NCBI RefSeq assembly: GCF_005870025.1
Contig: NZ_VATA01000024.1
Span: forward strand, 35,896 to 99,895
Reading direction: 5' to 3'
From: Poseidonocella sp. HB161398
GTDB lineage: Bacteria; Pseudomonadota; Alphaproteobacteria; Rhodobacterales; Rhodobacteraceae
Length of the DNA stretch: 64,000 bases
Part shown: positions 24,878 through 36,043 of the stretch, piece by piece
Position numbering within the stretch: the first letter of the stretch is position 1
Layout of the letters: every line of letters begins with the position of its first letter
Notes under the pieces: generated by a model
Told to the model about the DNA's origin: nothing
What the model saw: the letters and a program-made list of their open reading frames with translations, nothing else
Database searches by the model: none
Program-made: the position numbers and the translations under genes

Positions 24878-25710
24878 GGCGCAGTCTCTTGCAGGAAAGG
24901 CAGCACTGCGGCAAGGGCGGCCCCGGCATCCTCGAGCTGCGGCAGATGGCCGAGCCCGGGCAGGGGTGCCAGCGGCACGCCCATCGCCTGCGCCAGCGCG
25001 GCGCCGCGCTCCAGCGGGATCCAGGGATCGTCCTCGCCCCAGAAGACCCGCACCGGGCAGCGGCAGGCGCCGAAGGCGGGCTCGATCTCGGCGGTGAAGG
25101 CCTCGTCGGCCTGGGCGAATTGCGCGTAGAAGCTGTGGCGCCCGGCCTCGCCGAGCCAGGGCCGGGCCAGCATTGCGGCATCGCCCGCGGGCAGGGGCCG
25201 CGCCAGCGCGCCGCCGATATAGGCCTCGACGATGGCGGCATGGATATGCGGCGGCACGCCCTGGAAGGCCTCGACATGGCGGCCGACATGGTCGAAGAAC
25301 GCCGAGCCCCAGGGCCGCATCGCCACCACGTTCATCAGCGCCAGGCCCGACAGTTCCACCCCGTGCAGCAGATGCGCGCGCAGCACCGTGGCGCCGCCCA
25401 TGTCATGCGCCCAGACCAGCGGCCGGTCGAGCCCCCAATGCGCGGCCATCTCGGCGAAGACCCGCCCCTGGACATCGAGCCCGGTCGGCTGGCCCGCGCG
25501 CATCTCCGAGCAGCCATAGCCCGGCATGTCATAGAGATGCACGGTGAACTGTCGCGCCAGCGCGGGCAGGACCCGGTGCCAGGATTGCGACGACCAGGGC
25601 CAGCCATGGGCCAGCACCAGCGCCGGACCGCGGCCCAGACGGGCCGTGGCCAGGGTGCCGGCGGAAGTCCGCCACCGCTCGGGCAGCGCGACCGGCAGGT
25701 CTCCGCTCAC
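24874..25710 (-). CDS. alpha/beta-hydrolase-fold protein (epoxide-hydrolase/haloalkane-dehalogenase-like)
   Basis: 278 residues from GTG 25710, which overlaps the bcp stop (GTGA). Features are the oxyanion HGWPWSS, a nucleophile elbow WAHDMGGATVLRAHL with Asp rather than Ser in the GxDxG-like position, VFWGEDDPWIPL for the acid, and LPGLGHLPQLE for the catalytic His. An Asp nucleophile points to epoxide hydrolase or dehalogenase chemistry. The substrate is unknown. Coupling to the peroxidase Bcp and to DUF455 hints at oxidised-metabolite detoxification, which is inference. Confidence 0.8.
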   Translation of the reverse strand: MSGDLPVALPERWRTSAGTLATARLGRGPALVLAHGWPWSSQSWHRVLPALARQFTVHLYDMPGYGCSEMRAGQPTGLDVQGRVFAEMAAHWGLDRPLVWAHDMGGATVLRAHLLHGVELSGLALMNVVAMRPWGSAFFDHVGRHVEAFQGVPPHIHAAIVEAYIGGALARPLPAGDAAMLARPWLGEAGRHSFYAQFAQADEAFTAEIEPAFGACRCPVRVFWGEDDPWIPLERGAALAQAMGVPLAPLPGLGHLPQLEDAGAALAAVLPFLQETAP

Positions 25711-26168
25711 AGCGCCTTCGCCGCCTCGAGCACCGCTTCGGCATGGCCGGGCACCTTCACCTTGCGCCAGACCTGGGCGATCTTGCCGTCGCCGCCGACC
25801 AGGAAGGTGGCGCGCTCGATCCCCATGTATTTCTTGCCGTACATGGATTTCTCGACCCAGACGCCATAGGCCTCGCAGACGGCGCCATCCTCGTCGGACA
25901 GCAGCTGCACGCCCAGCTCGTGCTTGGCGCGGAACTTGGCATGCTTGGCCACGGTGTCCTTCGAGATCCCCATCACCTTGATGCCGGCCGCCGCGAAGTC
26001 GGGCATCAGCCCGGTGAAGGCGATGGCCTCCTTGGTGCAGCCGCTGGTATCGTCCTTCGGATAGAAGTAGATCACCACGGGCGCCGGCCGTTCGGCCGAA
26101 AGCGTGACATCCTCTCCGCCATCCTGTGGCAACGTGAAATCCGGTGCGGTATCGCCGGTCTCTGGCAT
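25707..26168 (-). CDS. bcp: thioredoxin-dependent thiol peroxidase (Bcp/PrxQ)
   Basis: 153 residues from ATG 26168 with GAGGA 8 nt upstream. The peroxidatic Cys44 lies in KDDTSGCTKEA. Most Bcp proteins have TPGCT, so Pro is replaced by Ser here. A second cysteine lies in DEDGAVCEAYGVW (~98). The typical DAPDFTLP-like start and GVWVEKSMYGKKYMGIERAT block are present. It reduces hydrogen and organic peroxides in the cytoplasm. First gene of the bcp-hydrolase-DUF455 unit, divergent from the AsmA-like gene. Confidence 0.95.
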   Translation of the reverse strand: MPETGDTAPDFTLPQDGGEDVTLSAERPAPVVIYFYPKDDTSGCTKEAIAFTGLMPDFAAAGIKVMGISKDTVAKHAKFRAKHELGVQLLSDEDGAVCEAYGVWVEKSMYGKKYMGIERATFLVGGDGKIAQVWRKVKVPGHAEAVLEAAKAL

Positions 26169-26231
26169 TGTCGGTCCTCGCAACTGATAATCGTCCCAAG
26201 TTCTAGGTGAATCGAGGCAGAATCCAACCCC

Positions 26232-29200
26232 ATGCATCCCCGCCAGCACCAGCATCTGAGCGGCACGGCCCGCAAGCGGCGGCTTCACGCCCGTCTGCTG
26301 AAGATCGCGGGCCGGATCGTGCAGACCGGGGTGATCCTCGGAACGGTGGCGGTGGCCGGGGCGGCGGTGATGGCGATGGTGGCGCAGAAGCGGCCGCTGC
26401 CGGTCGGCCCCTGGATCGAGCGGGTGGCGGGCGACCGGCTGCAGGACCGGCTGGCGGCGCAGGGCCTCTCGGCGGTGATCGGCGATTTCGACGTGATGCT
26501 GCGCCCGGGCCTCGTGCCGGTGGCCGAGCTGCGCGGGCTGGCGCTCTACCGCCGCGGCGAGAGCGAGCCGCTGGTCAGCCTCGCCTCGGCGACGCTGGTG
26601 ATCGACCGCGGGTCGCTGCTGTGCGCCGAGCTGCTGCCGCGCGCGCTGCGGCTCGACGGGCTGACGGCGGTGCTGGCGGTCTCGGGCGGGGGCGTGCGGC
26701 TGGGCGCGGACCGGGCGACGATTCTCGAAGCGGTGCAGAAGCCCGGCGAGGCGCTGGCGCAGCTCGGCACGATCCTCGACCGGCCGGTCTTCTCGGAGCT
26801 GTCCGAGATCGGCATCTCCGGCATCGACCTGCGGGTCGAGGACCGGGTGAACGGCTGGGCCTGGCACAACCGCGACGGAGATCTGCGGATCGGGCGGCAG
26901 GGCAGCGCCCTGGCGCTGGGACTGCGGCTGGCGGGGCCGGGGGACGGCGACGCGCCGGGGACGCTGGCGCTGACCGTCTCGGCGGATATGCGGCAGGGCA
27001 CCGGGCAGCTGCGCTTCGCCGCGCGCGGCCTCTCGCCCGCGCAGCTCCTGCCGGGCGAGGGCAGCGGGCTGGCCGCCGCGGCCGAGCCGCTGGCGGATCT
27101 GCCGGTCTCGCTCGATCTCGCCGCCGATCTGCGCGCCGACGGCTCGCTGGCGCCGCTGCGCGGCCGCGTGGTGCTGGGCGACGGCACGGTGCGGCTCGGC
27201 AAGGCCGGCGTGGCCGAGGTGGAGGGCGGCGGCGCCGATCTGGTGCTCGATCTAGACAGCAGCATGCTGATGGTCGACCGGCTGCGCTTCGACAGCGACC
27301 GGCTGAGCCTTTCGGGCGCGCTGCGGCTGACGCCCGAAGTGACCCCCTCGGGCGCGGTATCGGCGGTGACGGCGCAGGCCTCGCTCGAAGGGCTCGCGCT
27401 CGACATGCCGGGGCTTCTCGCCGCGCCTGTCGAGGCGCCGCATGTCGAGGCCGGGCTGCGCTATGATTTCGCGGATCGCGCGCTCGAGCTCGGGCCGAGC
27501 TGGCTGGTCCTGCCCGAGGCGGCGCTGCGGGTGACGGGCGGCCTGGAATGGCGCGACCCGGCGCATTGCACCCGGCCCGCCGAGCCCAGCCGCAAGCTTT
27601 TGCCCGACTGCATGCGCCTGCAGCTCGACGCCGCGGCCGATGTGCTCGACCTGGCGACGGTGGAGGCGCTCTGGCCGCCCTCGGTCTCGCCGCCGACGCG
27701 CAAATGGGCGATGGAGAACGTGCATGACGGCGAGGTCACCGCGGCGCGGCTGTCGCTGCGGATGGGCGATACCGGCAAGCCCGATACCGCGCTGACCTTC
27801 CACTTCGACGGGACCGCGCTGACCGCCGACCAGGGGGTGCCGGATCTGGCCGCGGCGTCGGGCTTCTTCTCGCTGCAGGATCACGGGCTGGCGGTGGCGC
27901 TCGACCGGGCCGAGATGACGGCGCCCGATGGCGGGACCGTGGCGGTCGGGCCGGGGCGGCTCGGCAAGTCCGACACCTCCGACAAGTCTGCGCCCCTCTT
28001 GGTGGCGGGCCATGCCGAGGCCTCTGCGGGCAGTGCGCTGTCGATGCTGAGCCTGCCGCGGCTGACCGGCGGCACGACCGCCACGCTGCCGATGGCGCCG
28101 GAGGAGGTCTCGGGCGCGGTCACGCTCGATCTGGCGCTCGAGGTGCCGATGGGGCCGGACCGGGCCGAGCGAAAGCTCGATTTCAGCGCCACCGGCCGGA
28201 TCGCCGACGCTGCGACCTCGGCGCTGGTGAAGGGGCGCGAGGTTGCGACGCCGGGGCTCGACCTGGCGCTCGACCGCGAGGCGGTGACTATCTCCGGCCC
28301 GGCGACGCTCGACGGCTTCCCCGCGCAGGTCGCCTGGAGCCGTCCGCTGGGCCAGGGCGCGGTCGCCAGCGAGCTGCGCTTCGAGGCGCCGCTCAACGCA
28401 GAGCTGCTTGCCCATATCGGCCTGCCGGTCACCGGCCGCGAGGTCACCGGCACCGGCCGCGCCACGGGGCAGGTGGAGCTTGCGCCGGGCCAGCCCGCGG
28501 CGCTGTCGCTGACGGCCGATCTCGGCGGGATGGGCCTGTCGCTGCCCTCGCTCGGCTGGTCGAAATCCGCCGGGCGGGCGGCCTCGCTGTCGCTTGCCGG
28601 GCGGCTCGGCCCGGCGCCGTCCTTCGACCGGCTCTCGATCGATGCGCCGGGGCTTGCGGGCGAGGGGCGGCTGGCGCTGGCCGAGGGCGGCGGGCTGTCG
28701 GAACTGGCCTTCTCGCGGCTGCGCTTCGGCGGCTGGCTCGACTCGGGGCTGACCCTGCGCCCGGGCGGCGGCGGCAAGGTGGCGCTGTCGCTCTCGGGCG
28801 GCTCGGTCGATCTGGCCGGGCTGCCCAGGGGGCGGGGCGGCGGCTCGGGCGGCGCGGCGGCCGGGCCGGTGACGCTGGAGGGGATGCGGATCCGCGCCTC
28901 GCAGAAGCTGGCGCTCGAGGGCGCTTCGGGCACGGTGGATCTGGCGGGCGGCGTCTCGGGGCAGGTGACCGGCCGGGTCAATGGCGGCACGCCGGTCCAG
29001 GTCGCGCTGACCGCCGCCTCGCCCGGGCCGCGCATCCGGGTGCGCTCCGCGGATGCGGGCCATGCGCTGCGCGACGCGGGCTTCTTCGCCAAGGCCTCGG
29101 GCGGGACGCTGGATCTGACGCTCGACCCGACCGGCGCGACGGGCAGCTACCGCGGCGACCTGGAGATCGAGGGGCTGACCGTCACCGACGCCCCGGCCGC

Positions 29201-29606
29201 CGCCAGCATCCTCTCGGCGATCTCGGTGGTCGGCCTGGCCGAGCAGGCCGGGGAGGGCGGGCTGTTTTTCGGCCAGGTGGATGCAGAGTTCCTCTTGACG
29301 CCGGAGCGCGTGGTTGTGAGCCAAGCAGCCGCGACGGGACCGAGTCTCGGCCTGTCGATCGACGGAGCGCTGGATCTGGAACGCAAGACGATGAACATGC
29401 AGGGCGTGATATCGCCATTCTATTTCGTGAACCGCGTCGGCGCCGGGATGACCCGGCGCGGCGAGGGGCTGGTGGGGATCACCTTCACCATGACGGGGCC
29501 GTTCGACGCGCCCAAGGTGCGGGCCAACCCGCTGTCGATCCTGGCGCCGGGCGTGTTCCGGGAACTTTTCCGCCGCGAGCCGCCGAAGATCGGAGAGACG
29601 AAATGA
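26232..29606 (+). CDS. AsmA-like/YhdP-type large envelope protein
   Basis: 1124 residues. A basic N-terminus is followed by one membrane helix (about residues 33-55, [18 protein letters not shown]). The rest is a long periplasmic beta-rich domain dominated by Leu/Ala/Gly repeats. The end has the AsmA_C-like block ([19 protein letters not shown], then [17 protein letters not shown] and [19 protein letters not shown]). Members are thought to form hydrophobic bridges carrying phospholipid between inner and outer membranes. The start at ATG 26232 has only a distant GAGG. Its stop overlaps queA (ATGA). The pairing with queA looks positional rather than functional. Confidence 0.85.
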   Translation: MHPRQHQHLSGTARKRRLHARLLKIAGRIVQTGVILGTVAVAGAAVMAMVAQKRPLPVGPWIERVAGDRLQDRLAAQGLSAVIGDFDVMLRPGLVPVAELRGLALYRRGESEPLVSLASATLVIDRGSLLCAELLPRALRLDGLTAVLAVSGGGVRLGADRATILEAVQKPGEALAQLGTILDRPVFSELSEIGISGIDLRVEDRVNGWAWHNRDGDLRIGRQGSALALGLRLAGPGDGDAPGTLALTVSADMRQGTGQLRFAARGLSPAQLLPGEGSGLAAAAEPLADLPVSLDLAADLRADGSLAPLRGRVVLGDGTVRLGKAGVAEVEGGGADLVLDLDSSMLMVDRLRFDSDRLSLSGALRLTPEVTPSGAVSAVTAQASLEGLALDMPGLLAAPVEAPHVEAGLRYDFADRALELGPSWLVLPEAALRVTGGLEWRDPAHCTRPAEPSRKLLPDCMRLQLDAAADVLDLATVEALWPPSVSPPTRKWAMENVHDGEVTAARLSLRMGDTGKPDTALTFHFDGTALTADQGVPDLAAASGFFSLQDHGLAVALDRAEMTAPDGGTVAVGPGRLGKSDTSDKSAPLLVAGHAEASAGSALSMLSLPRLTGGTTATLPMAPEEVSGAVTLDLALEVPMGPDRAERKLDFSATGRIADAATSALVKGREVATPGLDLALDREAVTISGPATLDGFPAQVAWSRPLGQGAVASELRFEAPLNAELLAHIGLPVTGREVTGTGRATGQVELAPGQPAALSLTADLGGMGLSLPSLGWSKSAGRAASLSLAGRLGPAPSFDRLSIDAPGLAGEGRLALAEGGGLSELAFSRLRFGGWLDSGLTLRPGGGGKVALSLSGGSVDLAGLPRGRGGGSGGAAAGPVTLEGMRIRASQKLALEGASGTVDLAGGVSGQVTGRVNGGTPVQVALTAASPGPRIRVRSADAGHALRDAGFFAKASGGTLDLTLDPTGATGSYRGDLEIEGLTVTDAPAAASILSAISVVGLAEQAGEGGLFFGQVDAEFLLTPERVVVSQAAATGPSLGLSIDGALDLERKTMNMQGVISPFYFVNRVGAGMTRRGEGLVGITFTMTGPFDAPKVRANPLSILAPGVFRELFRREPPKIGETK

Positions 29607-30676
29607 AGCTGGCCGATTTCGACTTCGAGCTGCCCGAGGACCGCATCGCCACCCGTCCGGCGCGCCCGCGCAGCGCGGCGAAGCTGCTGCTGGTCGAGGG
29701 GCAGGAGGCGCCGTTCCGCGATCTCCATGTCGGCGACCTGCCGGATCTCTTCCGCCCGGGCGACCGGCTGGTGCTGAACAACACCAAGGTCCTGCCCTCG
29801 CGGCTGTCGGGGCTGCGCCACCGCGCCAGCGACAGCGGCACGGGCCAGGCCCGGATCGAGGTGACGCTGCTCGACCCGCAGCCGGGCGGCGAGATCTGGA
29901 CCGCGCTGGTCAAGCCCCTGCGCAAGCTGCGCGACGGCGAGGCGGTGGAGTTCGGCGAGGGCGTGCGCGCGGTGATGCTCGATCGCGACGAGACCGGCAT
30001 GGCGCGGGTCCGGCTGGAGCATGGCGAGGAGACCGTCGAGGAGGCCCTGGCCAAGGTCGGCGCGATGCCGCTGCCGCCCTATATCGCCGCCAAGCGCGCC
30101 GCGGACGAGCAGGACCGCACCGACTACCAGACCGTCTTCGCCCGCCATTCGGGCGCGGTGGCGGCGCCGACGGCGAGCCTGCATTTCGACCAGCCGCTGC
30201 TGGAAGCGATCCGCGCGAAGGGCGTCGAGTTCACCGAAGTGACGCTGCATGTGGGGGCGGGCACCTTCCTGCCGGTCAAGGTCGACGACCCGGCCCAGCA
30301 CCGGATGCATGCCGAATGGGGCGAGGTCAGCGAGGCCGCGGCGGCCGAGATCCGCGCCACGAAGGCGGCGGGCGGGCGGGTCATCCCGGTCGGGACCACG
30401 GCGCTGCGGCTGATCGAGAGCGCGGCGCGCGCGACCGGCGAGGTGCGGCCCTTCGCGGAGAAGACCGACATCTTCATCTATCCCGGCTTCGAGTTCCGCG
30501 CGGCCGACGGGCTGATGACGAATTTCCACCTGCCGAAATCGACGCTGATGATGCTGGTTTCGGCGCTGATGGGGCGCGAGCGGATGCTTTCTGCCTATGC
30601 GCATGCCATCGCCTCGGGATACCGTTTCTTCAGCTACGGAGATGCCTCGCTGCTGCTGCCGTCAACCGGGGGCTAA
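29603..30676 (+). CDS. queA: tRNA preQ1(34) S-adenosylmethionine ribosyltransferase-isomerase
   Basis: 357 residues. It converts preQ1 in tRNA to epoxyqueuosine using the ribosyl part of SAM. Signature blocks are [18 protein letters not shown] at the start, [34 protein letters not shown], and the C-terminal [19 protein letters not shown]. Length is normal. It starts at the ATGA overlap with the AsmA-like gene. Usual partner tgt is not next to it. The rightward MFS gene follows after 127 bp. Confidence 0.97.
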   Translation: MKLADFDFELPEDRIATRPARPRSAAKLLLVEGQEAPFRDLHVGDLPDLFRPGDRLVLNNTKVLPSRLSGLRHRASDSGTGQARIEVTLLDPQPGGEIWTALVKPLRKLRDGEAVEFGEGVRAVMLDRDETGMARVRLEHGEETVEEALAKVGAMPLPPYIAAKRAADEQDRTDYQTVFARHSGAVAAPTASLHFDQPLLEAIRAKGVEFTEVTLHVGAGTFLPVKVDDPAQHRMHAEWGEVSEAAAAEIRATKAAGGRVIPVGTTALRLIESAARATGEVRPFAEKTDIFIYPGFEFRAADGLMTNFHLPKSTLMMLVSALMGRERMLSAYAHAIASGYRFFSYGDASLLLPSTGG

Positions 30677-30803
30677 CCTCGGCCGGCTAAGCGGGGAACC
30701 GCCCGAGCCGGAAAAATGCGCGCTCCATGTCCTTTTGGCATGGAAAACGGTCACGCCGGGCCGCTAGGGCGGGGCGTGACACCCAACGGAGAGATTCGGT
30801 CCC

Positions 30804-32069
30804 ATGTTCCGCGCCTTCATCATGTCCTGGCCCCTGTTCCTGGGGATCTTCCTGCTGATGATCGGCAACGGCTCGCAGGGGACGCTGCTGGGCATCCGCG
30901 GCGGCATGGAAGGCTTCTCCACGCTGGAGCTGTCGCTGGTCATGTCGGCCTATTTCGCGGGCTTCCTCGGCGGCTCGCAGCTGGCGCCCGAGATGATCCG
31001 CAGGGTCGGCCATATCCGGGTCTTCGCGGCGCTGGCCTCCTTCATCTCGGCGATCCTGATCCTCTACCCGACCGTGACCCAGCCCTGGGTCTGGATCGCG
31101 CTGCGCGTGGTCTTCGGCTTCTGCATGTGCGGCGTCTACGTGACGGCGGAAAGCTGGCTGAACTCCTCGACGCCGAACAAGCTGCGCGGCCAGACGCTGT
31201 CGCTCTACATGATCGTGCAGACCGCTGGCGTGGTCGCGGCGCAGGCGCTGCCGATCGTGGGCGATCCGTCGAAATACGTGCTCTTCGTCGTGGTCTCGGT
31301 GCTGGTCTCGATCAGCTTCGCGCCGATCCTGCTGTCGGTGACGCCGACGCCGACCTTCTCCTCGACCAAGCGGATGGGGATCCGGCAGCTCTTCAAGGTC
31401 TCGCCGCTGGGCTGCGTCGGCATCCTGCTGATGGGCGGGGTCTATTCCTCGACCTTCGGCATGGCCTCGGTCTTCGGCACCCAGGCGGGGCTGAGCGTGT
31501 CGCAGATCTCGCTCTTCGTGGCATCGATCTATGTCGGCGGGCTGGTCTGCCAGTTCCCGATCGGCTGGCTCTCGGACCGGATGGACCGGCGCGTGCTCAT
31601 CCTGGCCACCGCCGCGGTCGGCGCGGTCAGCGCGGCGGCGCCCTTCTTCGCGATGAGCTATCCGGTGCTGATCGGCGTCGGCCTGGCGGTCGGCGGCGTG
31701 TCGAACCCGCTCTACGGGCTGCTGGTCGCCCACACGGCGGATTTCCTCGAGCCCGACGACATGGCCTCGGCTTCCGGACAGCTTTTGTTTCTGAACGGTT
31801 TCGCTGCCGTGATCGGTCCGGTCATCACCGGCTTTGCCATCGGCAGCATCGGGCCGAACGGATTTTTCCTTTTCCTGCTTGGGCTTTTCGCCGCGCTGAC
31901 CGCCTATGCCGCCTACCGGATGACGCAGCGCCCGGCGCCCTCGGTCGAGGAGACCGGCGATTTCGCGCCGGTGCTGCCGACAGCGTCGATGGTGACAATG
32001 GAGGCCGCTGCCGAGTCCTATATGGAATCGGAGGATGAGCCCGAAGAGGAAGAGGACCACGCCGCCTAG
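30804..32069 (+). CDS. MFS transporter, YcaD-like
   Basis: 421 residues with twelve predicted helices and the inter-helix motif GWLSDRMDRRVLI (MFS motif A). N-terminal half features such as AYFAGFLGGSQLAPEMIRRVGHIR and VTAESWLNSSTP resemble YcaD/YfkF-type carriers. The C-terminal cytoplasmic tail is unusually acidic (ESEDEPEEEEDHAA). Substrate unknown. It probably has its own promoter in the 127-bp gap after queA. Confidence 0.85.
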   Translation: MFRAFIMSWPLFLGIFLLMIGNGSQGTLLGIRGGMEGFSTLELSLVMSAYFAGFLGGSQLAPEMIRRVGHIRVFAALASFISAILILYPTVTQPWVWIALRVVFGFCMCGVYVTAESWLNSSTPNKLRGQTLSLYMIVQTAGVVAAQALPIVGDPSKYVLFVVVSVLVSISFAPILLSVTPTPTFSSTKRMGIRQLFKVSPLGCVGILLMGGVYSSTFGMASVFGTQAGLSVSQISLFVASIYVGGLVCQFPIGWLSDRMDRRVLILATAAVGAVSAAAPFFAMSYPVLIGVGLAVGGVSNPLYGLLVAHTADFLEPDDMASASGQLLFLNGFAAVIGPVITGFAIGSIGPNGFFLFLLGLFAALTAYAAYRMTQRPAPSVEETGDFAPVLPTASMVTMEAAAESYMESEDEPEEEEDHAA

Positions 32070-32159
32070 CCCGCGGCACCTTCCCCGGCAGGGCTCGCGC
32101 CATAGCGGCATGCGGGCCGGATGCCCGCCTGCAGGCCGCCCTGTTGAGAGGAGACGACC

Positions 32160-32738
32160 ATGGCGGGCTACGAAGATGTGCTGGAGTTCTGGATTTCCGA
32201 GGTCGGACCCAAGGGCTGGTACATGGGCGGAGCGAAGCTCGACGCCGAGGTGACTGCGCGATTTGCCGGGCTCTGGGACGCTGCCCGGACCGAGCCGCCG
32301 CAGGGCTGGAGCGCGACGCCGCGCGGCATGCTGGCGCTCTTGATCCTCTTCGACCAGTTCCCCCGCAACATGTTCCGCGGCGACGGCCGCGCCTTCGTCA
32401 CCGACGAGGCCGCGCGCAAGATCGCCAAGAAGGCGATCGAGGCGGGCTGGGACATGCGCATCCCCGAGCCCGAGCGGCAGTTCTTCTACCTGCCGCTGAT
32501 GCACTCGGAATGCCTGATGGACCAGGAGCGCTGCATCCGCCTGATCAAGGAGCGCATGCCCGAGACCGGGGCGGACAACCTGCTGCATGCCCGCGCCCAT
32601 CGCGAGGTGATCCGCCGTTTCGGCCGCTTCCCGCACCGCAACGAGGATCTCGCCCGCCCGACCACCGGCGAGGAGGCGCGCTTCCTCGAGGAGGGGGGCT
32701 ATCGCGGCATCGTCGAGGAGCTGCGCGTCGCCGCCTGA
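32160..32738 (+). CDS. DUF924 family protein
   Basis: 192 residues preceded by a GAGAGGAGA ribosome site. DUF924 signatures are VLEFWISEVGPKGWY, LLILFDQFPRNMFRGDGRAF, FFYLPLMHSECLMDQ and FGRFPHRN. The fold is an all-helical TPR-like bundle with a conserved Asp/Gln/Arg surface. Its biochemical role is unknown. The conserved DQFPRN and His residues hint at an enzyme. Free-standing gene between an MFS carrier and cysS. Confidence 0.93.
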   Translation: MAGYEDVLEFWISEVGPKGWYMGGAKLDAEVTARFAGLWDAARTEPPQGWSATPRGMLALLILFDQFPRNMFRGDGRAFVTDEAARKIAKKAIEAGWDMRIPEPERQFFYLPLMHSECLMDQERCIRLIKERMPETGADNLLHARAHREVIRRFGRFPHRNEDLARPTTGEEARFLEEGGYRGIVEELRVAA

Positions 32739-32861
32739 GCCGCGCGTTCCGGGCCGCTCCGCACCCTGCCGCCAAGCGGCGGGAAGGGCGGCCCTTTCCC
32801 TTTTCATCGCGGCCGATCCGGTATAGGGCAACGTCCCTAGCTGATCGCAATGGAGGCCGCG

Positions 32862-34394
32862 ATGGCAGAGATCCGCCTGACCAATACCCGCACCCGCAAG
32901 CTCGAGGACTTCGAGCCGATCGACCCGTCGGATGTGCGCCTCTATCTCTGCGGTCCGACCGTCTATGACCGGGCGCATCTGGGCAATGCCCGCCCCGTGG
33001 TGGTCTTCGACGTGCTGGTGCGGCTGCTGCGCCATGTCTATGGCGCCGACCATGTCACCTACGTGCGCAACTTCACCGATGTCGACGACAAGATCAACGC
33101 GACCGCGGCCAGCCGCAAGGCGGCCGGCGCCGCGGGCACGCTGGAGGATCTGATCCGCGAGCGCACCGAGGAGACGATCGGCTGGTACCATGCCGACATG
33201 GACGCGCTCGGCGCCGCGCGCCCGGATCACGAGCCGCGCGCGACCGCCTATATCGGCCAGATGATCGCCATGTGCGAGGACCTGATCGCCAAGGGCCATG
33301 CCTATGCCGCCGAGGGCCATGTGCTCTTCTCGGTGGAAAGCTACAAGGATTACGGCCGCCTCTCGGGCCGCTCGGTCGAGGACATGATCGCCGGCGCCCG
33401 CGTCGAGGTCGCCCCCTACAAGCGCAACCCGATGGATTTCGTGCTGTGGAAGCCCTCGAGCGACGAGCTGCCCGGCTGGGACAGCCCCTGGGGCCGCGGC
33501 CGTCCGGGCTGGCATATCGAATGCTCGGCCATGTCCTACGAGCTTCTGGGCCCGAGCTTCGACATCCATGGCGGCGGCAACGACCTGATGTTCCCGCATC
33601 ACGAGAACGAAATCGCGCAGAGCTGCTGCGCCCATCCCGGCTCGGGCTTCGCCAATGTCTGGCTGCATAACGAGATGTTGCAGGTCGAGGGCAGGAAGAT
33701 GTCCAAGAGCCTGGGCAACTTCTTCACCGTGCGCGACCTCCTCGACCAGGGCATCCCCGGCGAGGTGATCCGCATGGTCTTCCTCGGCACGCATTACCGC
33801 AAGCCGATGGACTGGACGGAGGCCAAGCGCGAGGAGGCCGAGAAGACCCTGCGCAAATGGCGCGCCCTGACCGACGGGGCGGCCCCGGGCACGGTCTCGC
33901 CAGCGGTTCTGTCGGCGCTCTCGGACGACCTGAACACCGCCGGCGCGATCGCCGAGCTGCACAAGCTCGCCGCCGCGGGCGATGCCGCCGGGCTGAAGGC
34001 CTCGGCGGCGATGATCGGGCTGCTCGAGGACGCGATGGGCGGCTGGGCCGAGACGGCCGAGGTCGATCTCAGCGCCTATGCCGATGCGCTGGCCGCGATC
34101 CGCGCGCAGGCGATGGAGACCAAGGATTTCGCCGCGGTCGACGCGATGAAAAAGGATCTTGTGGCGGCTGGCATCGAGGTGCGGATGAGTAAGGCTGGTA
34201 TCGAGCTGAAGCTCATGCCGGTCGAGTCAATTAACTCTGTGCTGGCGAAGAGTTTGAATCGAAACGCCGCAGACGATGCGGATGAAGCGGAATTCTGGTC
34301 CGATCTTGCTGAACGTATGAAAGCCAACCAGCAGGCGTCACAAGAAAACCAACCGGAAATGCTTGAGGCCTTGGCGGAGAAGTATCTGAAATGA
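32862..34394 (+). CDS. cysS: cysteinyl-tRNA synthetase with unusual low-GC C-terminal tail
   Basis: 510 residues from ATG 32862 (GGAGG 5 nt upstream). An ATG four codons earlier lacks one. It charges tRNA-Cys. The zinc ligand Cys30 lies in YLCGPTVYD, the HIGH-like motif is HLGN (39-42), WHIECSAMS and HHENEIAQ carry the other zinc ligands, and KMSKS is at 279-283. The body is canonical to about residue 440. The last ~70 residues (from [11 protein letters not shown] to [11 protein letters not shown]) are encoded by DNA visibly poorer in GC and differ from the short ending I expect in this family. Its stop overlaps cimA (ATGA). Confidence 0.96.
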   Translation: MAEIRLTNTRTRKLEDFEPIDPSDVRLYLCGPTVYDRAHLGNARPVVVFDVLVRLLRHVYGADHVTYVRNFTDVDDKINATAASRKAAGAAGTLEDLIRERTEETIGWYHADMDALGAARPDHEPRATAYIGQMIAMCEDLIAKGHAYAAEGHVLFSVESYKDYGRLSGRSVEDMIAGARVEVAPYKRNPMDFVLWKPSSDELPGWDSPWGRGRPGWHIECSAMSYELLGPSFDIHGGGNDLMFPHHENEIAQSCCAHPGSGFANVWLHNEMLQVEGRKMSKSLGNFFTVRDLLDQGIPGEVIRMVFLGTHYRKPMDWTEAKREEAEKTLRKWRALTDGAAPGTVSPAVLSALSDDLNTAGAIAELHKLAAAGDAAGLKASAAMIGLLEDAMGGWAETAEVDLSAYADALAAIRAQAMETKDFAAVDAMKKDLVAAGIEVRMSKAGIELKLMPVESINSVLAKSLNRNAADDADEAEFWSDLAERMKANQQASQENQPEMLEALAEKYLK

Positions 34395-36043
34395 AGGAAC
34401 GTCTGTACCTCTTCGACACCACGCTGCGCGACGGGCAGCAGACCCATGGCGTGCAGTTCTCCACCGAAGAGAAGATCCGCATCGCCGAGACGCTGGATTC
34501 GCTGGGGATCGACTATATCGAGGGCGGCTGGCCCGGCGCCAACCCCACCGACAGCGCCTTCTTCGAGGCGCGCCCCGAGACCAGCGCGACCTTCACCGCC
34601 TTCGGCATGACCAAGCGGGCCGGGCGCTCGGCCGAGAATGACGACGTGCTGGCCGGCGTGCTGAATGCGCGGACCCCGGCGGTCTGCCTGGTCGGCAAGA
34701 GCCACGACTTCCACGTGACCGAGGCGCTCGGCATCACGCTCGAGGAGAACCTCGAGAACATCGCCGCCTCCTTCGCCCATGTCGTCGCCCAGGGGCGCGA
34801 GGCGCTCTACGATGCCGAGCATTTCTTCGACGGCTACAAGGCCAATCCGGGCTATGCGCTTGCCTGCCTGCGGGCGGCCTACGATGCCGGCGCGCGCTGG
34901 ATCGTGCTCTGCGACACCAATGGCGGCACGCTGCCCGACGAGATCGGCCGCATCGTGCGCGAGGTGATCGCCGACGGCATCCCCGGCGACCGGCTGGGCA
35001 TCCACTGCCATGACGATACCGGCAATGCGGTGGCGGGCTCGCTGGCCGCGGTCGATGCCGGCGTCCGCCAGGTGCAGGGCACGCTGAACGGCCTGGGCGA
35101 GCGCTGCGGCAACGCCAACCTCACCACGCTGATCCCGACGCTGATCCTGAAAGAGCCCTATGCCAGCCGCTATCAAACCGGCGTGACCGCCGAGGCGGTG
35201 GCCGGGCTGACCCGGGCCTCGCGCATGCTCGACGACATCCTCAACCGCGTGCCGCTGCGCTCGGCGCCCTATGTCGGCGCCTCGGCCTTCACCCACAAGG
35301 CCGGGCTCCATGCCAGCGCGATCCTGAAGAACCCCGCCACCTACGAGCATGTCCGCCCCTCTCAGGTCGGCAATTCGCGGCTGATCCCGATGTCGAACCA
35401 GGCCGGGCAGTCGAACCTGCGCCGCCGCCTCGCCGAGGCCGGACTGGAGGTCGCCTCCGGCGATCCCGCGCTCGGGGCGATCCTCGAGCGGATCAAGGAG
35501 AACGAGGCGCAGGGCTACACCTATGACGCCGCGCAGGCGAGCTTCGAGCTGGTCGCCCGCCGCGAGCTCGGCACGCTGCCCGAATTCTTCGAGGTCAAGC
35601 GCTACCGCGTCACCGTCGAGCGCCGCAAGAACAAGCGCGACCGCATGGTCAGCCTCTCCGAGGCCGTGGTGGTGGTGAAGATCGGCGACGAGAAGCACCT
35701 CTCGGTCTCCGAGAGCATCGACGCGCAGGGCTCCGACCGCGGTCCGGTCAACGCGCTGTCGAAGGCGCTGATGAAGGATCTGGGCGCCTACCAGCAGTAT
35801 ATCGAGGACATGAAGCTCGTCGATTTCAAGGTGCGCATCACCAATGGCGGCACCGAGGCGGTCACCCGCGTCATCATCGACACCGAGGACCGCGCGGGCA
35901 ACCGCTGGTCGACCGTGGGGGTCTCGCCGAATATCGTCGACGCCTCCTTCGAGGCGCTGCTCGACGCGATCACCTGGAAGCTGATCCGCGACGGCGCGCC
36001 CGGGATCGGCGCGCTGAACCGCCCGGTGGCCGATCTGGCATGA
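34391..36043 (+). CDS. cimA: (R)-citramalate synthase
   Basis: 550 residues. It condenses pyruvate with acetyl-CoA to citramalate, a threonine-independent route to 2-oxobutyrate and isoleucine. The HMGL-like catalytic start is [15 protein letters not shown]. The metal site is [26 protein letters not shown] and [13 protein letters not shown] are the CimA/LeuA signatures. The C-terminal LeuA dimer/regulatory domain (about 410-540) is present. The length (~540-550) and VQFS after the first motif fit CimA type II rather than LeuA. The coupling with cysS at the start and with the next gene at its end (ATGA each) makes a three-gene unit. Confidence 0.93.
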   Translation: MKERLYLFDTTLRDGQQTHGVQFSTEEKIRIAETLDSLGIDYIEGGWPGANPTDSAFFEARPETSATFTAFGMTKRAGRSAENDDVLAGVLNARTPAVCLVGKSHDFHVTEALGITLEENLENIAASFAHVVAQGREALYDAEHFFDGYKANPGYALACLRAAYDAGARWIVLCDTNGGTLPDEIGRIVREVIADGIPGDRLGIHCHDDTGNAVAGSLAAVDAGVRQVQGTLNGLGERCGNANLTTLIPTLILKEPYASRYQTGVTAEAVAGLTRASRMLDDILNRVPLRSAPYVGASAFTHKAGLHASAILKNPATYEHVRPSQVGNSRLIPMSNQAGQSNLRRRLAEAGLEVASGDPALGAILERIKENEAQGYTYDAAQASFELVARRELGTLPEFFEVKRYRVTVERRKNKRDRMVSLSEAVVVVKIGDEKHLSVSESIDAQGSDRGPVNALSKALMKDLGAYQQYIEDMKLVDFKVRITNGGTEAVTRVIIDTEDRAGNRWSTVGVSPNIVDASFEALLDAITWKLIRDGAPGIGALNRPVADLA

